Source: JBIKLM01 sp044375105
GTDB lineage: Bacteria; Planctomycetota; UBA1135; GCA-002686595
Direction: 5' to 3'
Assembly: GCA_044375105.1 (NCBI GenBank)
Contig: JBILNK010000081.1
Location: 1-18,054, forward strand
Length of the DNA: 18,054 nt
Below the pieces are notes generated by a model. It made no database searches. It was not told the DNA's origin and saw only the letters and a program-made list of their open reading frames with translations. Shown one piece after another: positions 1 to 7,590 of this stretch (position 1 is the stretch's first letter; every line of letters starts with the position of its first letter). Both the position numbers and the translations under genes were made by a program.

Positions 1-518
1 CCAAACGGATCTTCGTGTTCCAGGAGTACGGCATCTTCCCCTGGGCATCGGTCTGGGACAACGTCTGCCTGGGGCTGCGGCAGCTGCCTTCGGCGGAGCT
101 CGCCGCGCGCGCCCAGGCGACCATCGACCTGGTCGGCCTGAGGGGCTTCGAGCGCTCCTACCCGATGGAGCTCTCTGGCGGCATGAAGCAGCGCGTCGAG
201 GTGGCCCGCGCCCTGGCGGTCGAGCCCGATGTCCTGTTCATGGACGAGCCCTTCGGGGCCCTCGACTCCCTGACCCGCTTGACCATGCGCGCGGAGCTGA
301 TCCGCCTCTGGCAACAAAAGCGCCCCACGGTGCTGTTCGTGACCCACGATGTGGAGGAATCCCTCCAGCTGGCCGAGCGCATCGTGGTCATGACCCCGCG
401 GCCGGGGCGCATCGCCGGAATCCTGGAGCTGCCCTTCGAGCACCCCCGGGACCCCTCCGATCCGCGCCTGGCGCCCCTGCGCCGCCAGCTGTTCGCCTGG
501 CTCGGTGTGCATCCCTGA
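1..518 (+). CDS. ABC transporter ATP-binding protein, NitT/TauT (SsuB/TauB) type, 5'-truncated
   Basis: This is the C-terminal part of an ATPase that powers import of a small substrate such as nitrate, a sulfonate or a pyrimidine precursor, acting on the cytoplasmic face of the membrane. The first complete codon is at position 3. The window opens just before the Q-loop (VFQEYGIFPW), so the Walker A motif lies outside. The ABC signature LSGGMKQRVEVARAL starts at base 171, Walker B VLFMDEPFGALD near 231, and the H-loop VTHDVEES near 339. The tail (MTPRPGRI, then a short region ending AWLGVHP) fits the NitT/TauT subfamily, whose permease and solute-binding partners are usually adjacent and would lie upstream. 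The GTG at position 15 is internal, not the start. The substrate cannot be read from this fragment. Seen: motifs. Known: family role. Inferred: subfamily. Confidence 0.93.
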   Translation, partial: KRIFVFQEYGIFPWASVWDNVCLGLRQLPSAELAARAQATIDLVGLRGFERSYPMELSGGMKQRVEVARALAVEPDVLFMDEPFGALDSLTRLTMRAELIRLWQQKRPTVLFVTHDVEESLQLAERIVVMTPRPGRIAGILELPFEHPRDPSDPRLAPLRRQLFAWLGVHP

Positions 519-610
519 AAGCGGACGCGGCTCGGCGCGTGTTGGCCCATGCTCCCGGCCGAGGGGCCGTGTCGGCGGCCCGAGGCCTGCTGGGAGGCCG
601 ACCCCGGACC

Positions 611-639
611 GACCCCTTGGGCAGTCAGCCCTTAGGGTC
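611..639. terminator. Hairpin between convergent genes, possible bidirectional terminator
   Basis: GACCC (611-615) pairs with GGGTC (635-639). Inside, GGGC (619-622) pairs with GCCC (628-631) around the loop AGTCA, with a 3x3 internal loop between the two helices. The structure begins 9 bases past the minus-strand nucleotidyltransferase stop and 93 bases past the plus-strand ABC ATPase stop. Neither strand has a T-tract after it, so it would be an atypical or Rho-assisted terminator, or only an RNA 3'-end stabiliser. Confidence 0.4.
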
Positions 640-647
640 GAGTCCGA

Positions 648-1565
648 TCAGCAATCGACCGGGCCGTCGGCCGCGAAGATGCGCCGCTGGTGCTGACCGG
701 CGGGCACCGAGACCCCCGGAAGCACCAGACAACGCTCGAGCACGGCCCCTGCGGGCACCAGGGCGTCCCGACCGACCACCGTGCGCTCGAGCCGCGCCCC
801 CCCCTCGACACGGGCCGTGGCATCGATCAACGTCGAGCGCCCGGACTTGGCCAGGACGTGCAGATTGAGGTCCAAGAGGTCCTTGGGGGTCGAGAGGTTC
901 AGGTCGTCTTCGACCACTTCGGCGGCGACCACGCCGTAGCCGTACTCGATGAAGATCTGGATCGCATCGGTCAGCTCGTATTCATCGCGCAAGGCCGTGC
1001 GCGGCGTGCGCCGGATGGCGTCGAAGATCGCCGGATCGAACAGGTACAGCCCGCAGCCCTTGATGTCGGTCTTCGGGTGGCGCGGCTTCTCGATAACCCG
1101 TCGCACGAAGCCCTGGGCGTCGATCTCGACGGTGAAGTTGCGCCGGATCGCCTCGGCGCTCGGTTCGCGCTTGACGGCCAGCACCGCGTGCACGCCCGGC
1201 TGCTGGAAGCGGGTCAGGAGCAAGCCCAGATCCCGGGTCTCGAAAAAGATGTCTCCCAGGAACAGCAGGAAGGGTCGGTCGACCCCGCGCTCGAGCTGGC
1301 CCACCGCATGGGCGATGCCGAGCATGCGGTCCTGCTCCACATAGGACAGCCGCACACCGAAGGCCGAGCCATCGCCGAGGGTCTGCACGATCTGGTGGCC
1401 GAGGTGACCGATCACGATCGTGATCTCGCGGATGCCGAGCGCCACCATGGCATCGATCTGCCAGACCAGCAACGGCCGGCCGAGCACGGGCAGGAGGGGC
1501 TTGGGCAGGGTGTCGCTGAAGGGCCGGATGCGCGTCCCCTTGCCCGCGGCCAACAGCACCCCCAT
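648..1565 (-). CDS. Sugar-phosphate nucleotidyltransferase (RmlA/GlmU-N-like) with short left-handed beta-helix tail
   Basis: The enzyme should transfer a nucleotide from an NTP to a sugar 1-phosphate, giving an NDP-sugar for polysaccharide, envelope or glycoside synthesis in the cytoplasm. The N-terminus carries the nucleotide-binding signature LAAGKGTRIRPFSDTLPKPL. LFLGD (metal-site Asp), VIEKPRHPKTDIKGCGLYLF and DDLNLSTPKDLL follow in family order. The last ~60 residues look like a few hexapeptide (beta-helix) turns (IDATARVEGGARLERTVVG). I prefer the ATG at 1565: it gives MGVLLAAGKG, the usual distance to the signature, and AAGG lies five bases before it. The longer ATG at 1631 adds 22 residues outside the family fold and has no SD. 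Sugar and nucleotide specificity cannot be decided; dTTP-glucose, GTP-mannose or UTP-type activity are all possible. It converges on the ABC ATPase and has no same-strand operon partner close by. Confidence 0.9.
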   Translation of the reverse strand: MGVLLAAGKGTRIRPFSDTLPKPLLPVLGRPLLVWQIDAMVALGIREITIVIGHLGHQIVQTLGDGSAFGVRLSYVEQDRMLGIAHAVGQLERGVDRPFLLFLGDIFFETRDLGLLLTRFQQPGVHAVLAVKREPSAEAIRRNFTVEIDAQGFVRRVIEKPRHPKTDIKGCGLYLFDPAIFDAIRRTPRTALRDEYELTDAIQIFIEYGYGVVAAEVVEDDLNLSTPKDLLDLNLHVLAKSGRSTLIDATARVEGGARLERTVVGRDALVPAGAVLERCLVLPGVSVPAGQHQRRIFAADGPVDC

Positions 1566-1756
1566 GGGCGCCTTGTGGACAGCTCGGTCAGCCGGGAGCA
1601 CAGGCACGCCGGAAGGAGACGGGGTGGTCATCGCTGCGGGGGGGCTCGCTGAGACGGAGGTGGATGATAGCCCCCGCCTTGCGGCTGGCCGCGGGGCCGT
1701 TCAGCCCTTTCCCGGGCCGCGCCGGGCCGGCCCCCCCCGCTCGCCGAGCCCCACAC

Positions 1757-4039
1757 CTACTGGCTGCGGTTGCGCGCGACCCACAGCTCCGGTGCCGCCG
1801 GGCTGACGCACAGGAGTTCGGGCAGCTGGTCGTGGTCGAGGTCGGCGAAGCGCAGGGCGCTCGTGGAGCTCGGCAGGGTGTACTTGGGGCCCGTGTCGGA
1901 ACGCAGCCCCCCGCTCCCATCCCCCAGCAGCCAGGCCAGCTTGCCTTTGGCCAGGGCGGCGGCCAGGTCCAGGTGCCCATCGCGGTCCAGGTCGACCAGG
2001 CGCGCTGCACCCGGATTGCTGCCGATGGCCACGCTGAGCAGATCGAAGGCGGTCGGATCGGGAGTCGAGAGGAACACCGGCAGGTTGACGATCTCGGGCC
2101 CGCTCTGGGTCACCAGCAGGTCCAAGCGGCCGTCCTCGTTCAGGTCGCCGGTGCTGATCTGAACGCCCAGCCCCGGCAACGCTTCCACGAAGGCCAGCTC
2201 GAGCGGGTAGATGGAGCCCTCCACCGCACGGAAGACCAGCAAGGTCGGGTCGGTACCATTGGGCTTGGCGCTCGACACGATCAGCTCGGGTCGCGGATCT
2301 CCGTTGAGGTCGGCTGCATGGAGGGCCAGGGGCCTTTTGGGCAGGGGTATCTCCGCCCAGGGCTCGAAACCCAGCTTCCCGCGCCCGCGCAGCAGCGCCA
2401 GCCGGTTGACCGCGGGCAAGGACACGGCCACGTCCAGCAGTCCGTCGAGGTCGAGGTCCAGCAGCGCCAGATCGATCGGGGCTTCGCTAAGGTCGATCGA
2501 CGGGCCGAGTTCGAAATCCAGTCCGCCGCGATTCTCGATGCTCTCGAGCCGTCCGACTGCATTTCCTGCCAGCAAGACGTCCAGGTCGCCGTCCGCGTCG
2601 AGATCGCCCAGCCGGAAGCCCCCCGGCGAGGTGCCGGGGGGGCTGCTCAGGGGCACCGCGTCGACCTGCTCGAACCCAAGGCCCGGAAGGCCCCGCATCA
2701 CGAGCAGCGCATTGGCGCCCTGGTCCAGGATCAACACATCGGTGAAGGCATCGCCATCAAGCAAGCCGACCTCCAAGAGCACGGGGCGCTGGCCCGCCGA
2801 GTACCCGCGTGCGGCGCGCAGCTCGTAGGGAGCTCCGGACGAGCTCAGCACCCATTCGGCCTGCAGCCATCCGACGGGGTGCAGGCCGGTGACGCTGCCG
2901 ACGTTCGGCAAATCGAGGCGCAGACACTGGGCCGGCGCCAGGTAGGTCTCCGGAGCGCCGAAACCGCCAGCGGGAAGACGAGGCAACCGGGTCAGACTCA
3001 GTCTGAAGGGCTCGGCGGCGAACAGGTCCGGCAAGGCGCCGGGGCTGAGCGCGATGCAGCGGGCGTCGCTGGGGCTGTTCGGTCCGGGAATCCAGACTGC
3101 GGCGGCGAGTCCAAGGGGCCCGCCGGCGCTGCGAAGGAGCCCGCGTTCGCCGCCCAAGACATCGCAGATCAGCAGGTCGGCGCGGCCATCCCCATCCGTG
3201 TCGCTGGGTTCGGCCAGCAGCGGCAGACCGAGGCCACTGGCTAGTTCGCCCGCGGGCTCGTAGCTGAGCTCCGCGCTCGGCCGATACCAGCGCACCCGTC
3301 CAGGCACGCCCGTGAAGCCGGGCTCGCTGATCGCCAGCGCGGGCCAGGGCACGCCCAAGGGCAACTGCTCCGCGGGGATCACGGCAATGTCCAGCGGGCC
3401 CCCCAGGAAGCCGAAGGACAGCGCCGATTCGAGCAGCAGGATGCCGCCGCTGAGGCGCAGCACCTGCACCGATCCAGCCAAAGGCAGCGGTACCAGCACG
3501 CGATCGGGTTGCAGGGCGCCGCCCAGAGCGCCGCTGGCGATGCGCACCGCGAGGCCCGAGAGCACGACGCTGGCCCGCAGGGTCAGCCCCCCGGGTCCGA
3601 CCTGTTCATAGACGCTGATGCGGCTGTCGCCGGGTCCCTGGACCCGCGAGAGCACCGCCAGACCGAGTCTCCCATCGCCGTCGAAATCGCCGACGCACAG
3701 CCGCAAAGGCGTCCCGCCCGGCTGGAGAACCTGCACCGTTCCGCCCGATCCTGGGCCTTCCAGACCGGCGCTCCAAGCCACGCGCACCAGGCCCGACTGG
3801 CCCGATGCCTGGATCCACTCGAGCTTGCCGTCCCCGTCGAGGTCGCGGGCCAGTCCATCCGCCAGGACATCCGTGGAAAGCTCCGCAGCGCTCGAGAGGT
3901 CGAAGCGCACCTCGAGTTGCGTGGGATCGGCGCCCGGACTGGAACCACTGGGAGAGACCTCGCAGCTCGCGAGGAGCCCGGAGAGGATCGACAAGACCGC
4001 AGCGAGCAAGGCGCAACGGTTAGCGGTGAGTACAAACAT
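1757..4039 (-). CDS. Secreted FG-GAP/VCBS repeat lipoprotein
   Basis: A 760-residue predicted lipoprotein. From the ATG at 4039 the N-terminus is a signal peptide (MFVLTANRCALLAAVLSIL) ending in the lipobox LLAS-C, with the lipidated Cys at residue 26. An ATG at 4159 would add 40 residues ahead of the signal peptide and is rejected. The rest is a beta-propeller-like repeat array with Ca2+-binding DxDxDG loops near residues 66, 117, 280, 478, 527, 576, 631, 682 and 732, for example DLDGDGKLEW, GDLDADGDLD and GDLNEDGRLD, usually followed by hydrophobic LDLLV-type strands. Several loops are degenerate (ADLNGDPRPE, ADLDHDQLPE). FG-GAP/VCBS proteins mediate surface adhesion or ligand binding, or decorate secreted enzymes. 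No enzymatic domain is visible. The gene stands alone, so partners are unknown. The family call is firm and the function open. Confidence 0.88.
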   Translation of the reverse strand: MFVLTANRCALLAAVLSILSGLLASCEVSPSGSSPGADPTQLEVRFDLSSAAELSTDVLADGLARDLDGDGKLEWIQASGQSGLVRVAWSAGLEGPGSGGTVQVLQPGGTPLRLCVGDFDGDGRLGLAVLSRVQGPGDSRISVYEQVGPGGLTLRASVVLSGLAVRIASGALGGALQPDRVLVPLPLAGSVQVLRLSGGILLLESALSFGFLGGPLDIAVIPAEQLPLGVPWPALAISEPGFTGVPGRVRWYRPSAELSYEPAGELASGLGLPLLAEPSDTDGDGRADLLICDVLGGERGLLRSAGGPLGLAAAVWIPGPNSPSDARCIALSPGALPDLFAAEPFRLSLTRLPRLPAGGFGAPETYLAPAQCLRLDLPNVGSVTGLHPVGWLQAEWVLSSSGAPYELRAARGYSAGQRPVLLEVGLLDGDAFTDVLILDQGANALLVMRGLPGLGFEQVDAVPLSSPPGTSPGGFRLGDLDADGDLDVLLAGNAVGRLESIENRGGLDFELGPSIDLSEAPIDLALLDLDLDGLLDVAVSLPAVNRLALLRGRGKLGFEPWAEIPLPKRPLALHAADLNGDPRPELIVSSAKPNGTDPTLLVFRAVEGSIYPLELAFVEALPGLGVQISTGDLNEDGRLDLLVTQSGPEIVNLPVFLSTPDPTAFDLLSVAIGSNPGAARLVDLDRDGHLDLAAALAKGKLAWLLGDGSGGLRSDTGPKYTLPSSTSALRFADLDHDQLPELLCVSPAAPELWVARNRSQ

Positions 4040-4681
4040 GAGGGTGGCCGGCCCTGAGACCAGCCGGAGCGGGCGTCGGTCCGGGCCCCATGACAGACCC
4101 AGACCAGGCACCTCGGTCGCATCGAATCGCTCGCCCGGGGCAGAAAGCCCGCAGCGCAAGCCCCACGGCCAAGGGCTGCTTGGTGGGAAGTTAAGATAAA
4201 TCTAGCCCGTATTGGGTTCCCTTCCAAAAGGCCAGTGGCCGGGTCGCCGCAGACCAAAGCCCTGCTGGCCGCCGGTTTTGAAGCCGGAAGGAATTTCCGT
4301 GATGGGGTGCCATCGGCCACGCCAGGGGTGGGGAAGGGACCTCCACGCTGCAGCAATCGCGTCCCTCGAGCGCTGGACGGATCCGCCGCCACCTGGCCGG
4401 ACGAGGTCGCCCCGTGGGTCCCACACGGACCGCCGAATGGATCGAGACGAAAGCCGGCGGCCGGGCGCCTTCGGACCGACCCAGCACCGCGCGCCTCGGC
4501 CCGCCGACGACACGTGGACCCGCGACGAAGGCTCGGCCGATCGGGGCCGATGGGACCGACCCTCCCCTCACGACCGACCGAGCGCAGGATCCGCCGCCCC
4601 GGGTTCCAAGGCCGGGCGAACCAGCCGAAATCCGCGTGCGGCTGCCCGCGGGCCGGAGCGCGGCCCCCTGCGGCCACGGCC
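4040..4681. other. 642-base stretch without a convincing gene
   Basis: It lies between the lipoprotein start and the carbonic-anhydrase-like stop, both on the minus strand. Open frames on either strand translate to Arg/Pro/Gly-rich sequence with no family signature. It contains the AT-rich patch with the candidate promoter (about 4186-4230) and two copies of the decamer GGACCGACCC (4473-4482 and 4553-4562). I see no tRNA, riboswitch or mobile-element remnant. Confidence 0.6.
4199..4227 (-). promoter_or_regulatory. Candidate sigma-70 type promoter for the FG-GAP lipoprotein gene
   Basis: On the minus strand, TTGGAA (4222-4227) and TAGATT (4199-4204) lie 17 bases apart. Each matches four of six consensus bases. 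They sit in a locally AT-rich patch within GC-rich surroundings, about 160 bases upstream of the lipoprotein ATG at 4039. This is pattern matching only. Confidence 0.33.
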
Positions 4682-5188
4682 CTAGCCGCGGTAGAGCCGC
4701 GCCTTGTCGACGTAGCCCTGGGCGCTCTGCACGAGTCGCGCGACCTCGGCGTCCGTCAGGCTGCGCACCACCTTGCCGGGGACCCCGACCACCAAGGAGC
4801 GGGGCGGGATCAGGGCGCCCTCCTTGACCAGGGCGCCGGCTCCGATGATCGACTCGCTGCCGATCACCGAGCCCCCCAACAGGATCGCTCCCATCCCGAT
4901 CAGGCAGCGGTCCTCGACCCGCGCTCCGTGCAGCACGCAGCGATGGCCGATGGTCACCTCGGCCCCGATCACGTTGGGCACGCCCGGATCCGCATGGATC
5001 ATGGTCAGATCCTGGACGTTGCTGCGCGGGCCGATCGTGAGCGGAGCGTCATCGCCGCGCAGCACCGATCCGAACCACACGCTGGCATCCTCGCCCAGTT
5101 CGATCTCGCCGGTCAGCACGGCGTTGAAGGCGCGCCAGGCGCCGCCCTCCAGACGTTCCATCAGGCCGGCACGGGGGAAAAACGGCAT
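4682..5188 (-). CDS. Gamma-class carbonic anhydrase family protein (YrdA/PaaY/CamH-like left-handed beta-helix)
   Basis: A 168-residue hexapeptide-repeat protein expected to form a trimer of left-handed beta-helices with metal sites at subunit interfaces. The three His ligands of the family are visible: H65 in MIHAD, and H82 and H87 in IGHRCVLHG. The conserved R44 and D46 (LRGDD) and Q59 (NVQD) are also present. The loop between the first and second His ligands is short, as in CamH/YrdA proteins and unlike the archaeal Cam prototype. Family members hydrate CO2 or act as acyl-CoA-associated or ferripyochelin-binding-like proteins; many show little measurable activity. The ATG at 5188 has no SD, and an in-frame ATG at 5161 (MERLEGG) is a possible later start. 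It is the last minus-strand gene after the CPBP protein, 198 bases downstream and separated by hairpins, so it may have its own transcript. Confidence 0.9.
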   Translation of the reverse strand: MPFFPRAGLMERLEGGAWRAFNAVLTGEIELGEDASVWFGSVLRGDDAPLTIGPRSNVQDLTMIHADPGVPNVIGAEVTIGHRCVLHGARVEDRCLIGMGAILLGGSVIGSESIIGAGALVKEGALIPPRSLVVGVPGKVVRSLTDAEVARLVQSAQGYVDKARLYRG

Positions 5189-5223
5189 AGCGGGTCAGGG
5201 GGATGGGGGTCAGCGGAGCGCGA

Positions 5224-5251
5224 GCCCCGAGGCGGTCCTGGTGCTCGGGGC
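5224..5251 (-). other. Inverted repeat upstream of the gamma-carbonic-anhydrase-like gene
   Basis: GCCCCGAG (5224-5231) and CTCGGGGC (5244-5251) form a perfect 8-bp stem with a 12-base loop. It lies 36 bases upstream of the ATG at 5188. It could be a second 3' hairpin of the preceding gene or a leader structure. It has no T-tract. Confidence 0.3.
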
Positions 5252-5338
5252 CTCGAAGCGGTTTCCGTCGCCGCTCCGGCGCGTCCCGCGAGATCGCATG
5301 GGAAGGAACCAGGCGCCGCCGTCCAGTCCGGAGCAGCT

Positions 5339-5366
5339 CGGCGACCGATCCTGGGGACGGTCGCCG
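5339..5366 (-). terminator. Hairpin just after the CPBP protein gene
   Basis: CGGCGACCG (5339-5347) and CGGTCGCCG (5358-5366) form a perfect 9-bp stem with a 10-base loop. It begins 20 bases past the CPBP stop on the minus strand. No T-tract follows, so classical intrinsic termination is uncertain. Its position argues for a transcript end or RNA processing point between the CPBP and carbonic-anhydrase-like genes. Confidence 0.42.
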
Positions 5367-5386
5367 GCGAGGGACTCGCCGAGCCC

Positions 5387-6256
5387 CTAGAAGGTCGGCG
5401 GCAGATGGGCGCCCGGGGCCCCGCTCAGGTCCTGAGCGATGCACACAGCCATGTACAGGACGTGGGTCAGCCAGGCGGCCCAGGTCGAGTGAGTGCGCAG
5501 CTTGACCTCCGCCAGCACCAGTCCGAGGGCCAGCAGGACCGGAAAACCCGAGGGGCCGTGCATGGCCGCGAAGATCAGCGCGCTCAGCAACAGGCCGCCG
5601 CGCTCGGAGAAGTTCTGGATCAGCAGGGGCTGCAGGAACCCGCGCACGCACAGCTCCTGCAGCGCCGGGGACAGCAGCAGCGCGGCGCCCCAGAGCCAGA
5701 GCGGTCCGAGGTTCGACAGGCCGCTCGCGGCCTCGGACGGGTTGGCGGCCGCCGGGCCGCCGCCCAGGCGCTCGGCCAAGAGCCGCTGCAGCTCTGGCCA
5801 GGCCCAGGAAAGCCCAAAGAGCAGAGGCAGGGCCAGCGCCAGCGCCAACGCGGCGGCGCCCACCAGTCGGCCAGGGCGCTCCACCACCAGCCCCAGGGAC
5901 CTCTGCGGCTCGCGCTGGGTCTTGCGGGAGGTCCACAGGGCGACCGCCGCGACCGCGGCCAGGGAGGCCAGGAAGGCGCCCTGACCCGCCGCGGGACCGG
6001 AGACCACGGCGCCGACCGCGAAGTTGGCCAGAGCCGCGGCCAAGGCGGCGATCACGACCTGGGAGAAGCCCCAGGAAACGAAGAACACGCTGCGCCCCGG
6101 GGCAGCCCACAGCAGCGCGCGCCTCCACAAGGGCCAGAGGCAGATTCCGGCCGCTGCGAGCAACAACCCGCTCCACAGGAAACCGCTCGTCGACCCGGTC
6201 TCGTGGGGCGCGCAGGGCAACAGGACCGCCAGGGCGGCAAAGCTCGAAACAGGCAT
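5387..6256 (-). CDS. CPBP/ABI (Rce1-like) family membrane protein with altered catalytic motif
   Basis: A 289-residue multi-pass membrane protein with about eight hydrophobic segments (near residues 5-16, 27-45, 55-85, 92-108, 130-150, 186-199, 222-240 and 256-275). The C-terminal half shows the CPBP motif order: PALQELCVRGFL (residues 197-208), FAAMHGPSG (229-237) and WLTHVLYMA (262-270). Active CPBP/Rce1 intramembrane proteases use EExxxR, FxxxH and HxxxN. Here the first Glu is Gln200 and the final Asn position is Met269, while E201, R205, H233 and H265 remain, so catalysis is doubtful. The ATG lies two bases after the thiG stop (TGATCATG), which implies translational coupling to thiG. A longer open frame upstream only reads through thiG in another frame. 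Functions in the family include prenyl-protein processing, bacteriocin self-immunity and membrane scaffolding; none can be assigned here. Confidence 0.85.
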   Translation of the reverse strand: MPVSSFAALAVLLPCAPHETGSTSGFLWSGLLLAAAGICLWPLWRRALLWAAPGRSVFFVSWGFSQVVIAALAAALANFAVGAVVSGPAAGQGAFLASLAAVAAVALWTSRKTQREPQRSLGLVVERPGRLVGAAALALALALPLLFGLSWAWPELQRLLAERLGGGPAAANPSEAASGLSNLGPLWLWGAALLLSPALQELCVRGFLQPLLIQNFSERGGLLLSALIFAAMHGPSGFPVLLALGLVLAEVKLRTHSTWAAWLTHVLYMAVCIAQDLSGAPGAHLPPTF

Positions 6257-6258
6257 GA

Positions 6259-7071
6259 TCAGCCGGCATCCGGCGCGCCTTCGATGCGGCCGGCCCAGGG
6301 GGAAGAAGCGTTGGCGTAGAGGCGGCGCGGAATGCGGCCCGCGCGAAAGGCCAGCCGGCCCGCGCGGCAGGCCAGCGCCATGGCCTCGGCCATCAGCAGC
6401 GGCTCTTTGGCGCCGGCGATGGCGGTGTTGAGCAGCACGCCCTCGGCGCCCAGCTCCATGGCGATGGCCACGTCGCTGGCGGTGCCGACTCCCGCGTCGA
6501 CCACCACCGGCACTCGGACCAGTTCCTTCAGGATCAGCAGCGCGTTGGGGTTCAGCACCCCGAGCCCGGAGCCGATCGGCGATCCGGCGGGCATGATGCA
6601 GGCGGCCCCGGCCTGCTCGAGGCGGCGGCCGAGCTGCGGGTCGTCCGAGGTGTAGACCCAAACCTCGAAGCCCTCGCGAGCCAAGGCCTCGGTGGCGGCC
6701 AACGTGCCTACGGGGTCGGGCAGCAGCGTGCGCTCGTCCCCCAGGACCTCGAGCTTGATCAGGTCGGTCTCGAGCAGGTCGCGGGCCAGGCGCGCGGTGC
6801 GCAGCGCGGAGTCCACGTCGAAGCAACCGGCGGTGTTGGGCAGGATCCGATAGCGGCTGCGATCGATGTGATCGAGCAGCGACTCGCCCCGTGCCGGGTC
6901 CAGGTTCACGCGTCGGACGGCGACCGTGACGCATTCGCTGCCCGAGATCTCGAGGGCCCGGCGGGTCTCCTCGAAGCTCTGGTACTTGCCGGTTCCCACG
7001 AACAGGCGCGAACGGAAGCGTTGGCTGCCGATCGCGAGCGGATCCGCGGGGTCGGGGTCGCCGGAAAGCAT
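6259..7071 (-). CDS. thiG: Thiazole synthase ThiG
   Basis: ThiG condenses 1-deoxy-D-xylulose 5-phosphate, dehydroglycine and sulfur from ThiS thiocarboxylate into the thiazole phosphate of thiamine, in the cytoplasm. The 270-residue product has the family's (beta/alpha)8 landmarks in order: FVGTGKY (24-30), VAVRRVN (50-56), LPNTAGC (77-83), IKLEVLGD with the Schiff-base lysine at K106, PAGSPIGSGLG (161-171), the phosphate-binding DAGVGTASD (192-200) and NTAIAGAKEP (215-224). Length is close to E. coli ThiG with a short N-terminal addition. The ATG at 7071 has no SD. It lies downstream of thiS on the same strand, but 519 bases separate them, so it may have its own promoter. No glycine oxidase (ThiO), ThiH, ThiE or ThiC is in the window. 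Confidence 0.97.
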   Translation of the reverse strand: MLSGDPDPADPLAIGSQRFRSRLFVGTGKYQSFEETRRALEISGSECVTVAVRRVNLDPARGESLLDHIDRSRYRILPNTAGCFDVDSALRTARLARDLLETDLIKLEVLGDERTLLPDPVGTLAATEALAREGFEVWVYTSDDPQLGRRLEQAGAACIMPAGSPIGSGLGVLNPNALLILKELVRVPVVVDAGVGTASDVAIAMELGAEGVLLNTAIAGAKEPLLMAEAMALACRAGRLAFRAGRIPRRLYANASSPWAGRIEGAPDAG

Positions 7072-7590
7072 GGGGCCAAGAGGCTACGCAGGGCGCCGGT
7101 CCCAGCGCCAGTGCGGGCCCCGGGGAAGCGGGCCCGATCGCGCCGGAAAGCCCGCGGATCGGCAGGCAGCGAGATTCCGGAGTACTCGTCGAAGCGCCAG
7201 GCCTGCGGGGCGCCGAGGGAGGCCTACCGAGTCGAGTTCTGCCCCAGCCCGCCTGCGCTGACACGGCGCAGCCGTTTTTGATCACGCCGCCTTGCCCGCC
7301 CGGCGGGCACCAAAGGGGTGGCAGGGTCGGCGGCCAGGCCCCCGGCGCCGCTCGGGGGTCCAGGGCCAGGCCGCGGCGGGCCCCCCGCGTCTCGAGGCCG
7401 CGCGCGCCTCCCGTTGGGCGCGCGGTCGCCGCTGCCCCGAGCTCGGCGCCTGCCGGTTCCGAGCGCTCCTCCAGAGGCCCGCGGAAAGGGCCTGCCCGGA
7501 CGAGCCGGAGCAGCGCGGCGGCGGTCCTCCTCTCGCCGCGCCAGCAGCGCCGCGATCGAAATTGGGTGGAAACCCGCCGACCCCAGCCTG
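7072..7590. other. 519-base gap between thiS and thiG with several inverted repeats, no gene seen
   Basis: Long open frames exist on both strands but translate to low-complexity Arg/Pro/Gly sequence. Inverted repeats seen: CGGGCCC/GGGCCCG (7114-7120 with 7130-7136), in the thiG leader 43 bases before its ATG; TGCCCGCC/GGCGGGCA (7293-7309), nearly a perfect palindrome; and CTGCGC/GCGCAG (7253-7271) followed on the plus strand by TTTTT at 7275-7279. I looked for the THI-box core (CTGAGA with a downstream CTGGATAATRCCAGC-like arm) on the minus strand and did not find it. Confidence 0.55.

Noticed and set aside
1636..1675. GCGGGGG/CCCCCGC inverted repeat upstream of the nucleotidyltransferase
   Set aside because: The arms are homopolymeric G and C runs with a loop of more than 20 bases, so chance pairing is likely in this composition.
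4670..4689. GCGGC/GCCGC stem enclosing the carbonic-anhydrase-like gene stop codon
   Set aside because: Only five base pairs, expected often by chance at about 70% GC.
4235..6319. A 694-codon plus-strand frame, with similar long plus-strand frames at 1664-3244, 8811-11462 and 10193-12748
   Set aside because: All are antisense shadows of recognised genes or cross noncoding DNA, and none shows a family motif.
7253..7279. Possible plus-strand intrinsic terminator (CTGCGC/GCGCAG stem, then TTTTT)
   Set aside because: No plus-strand gene ends nearby; the flanking genes are on the minus strand, so the T-tract lies on the wrong side for them. It is probably chance, unless an unseen plus-strand RNA exists.
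7072..7590. TPP riboswitch upstream of thiG
   Set aside because: The conserved CTGAGA and the second conserved arm of the THI-box were not found on the minus strand by eye.
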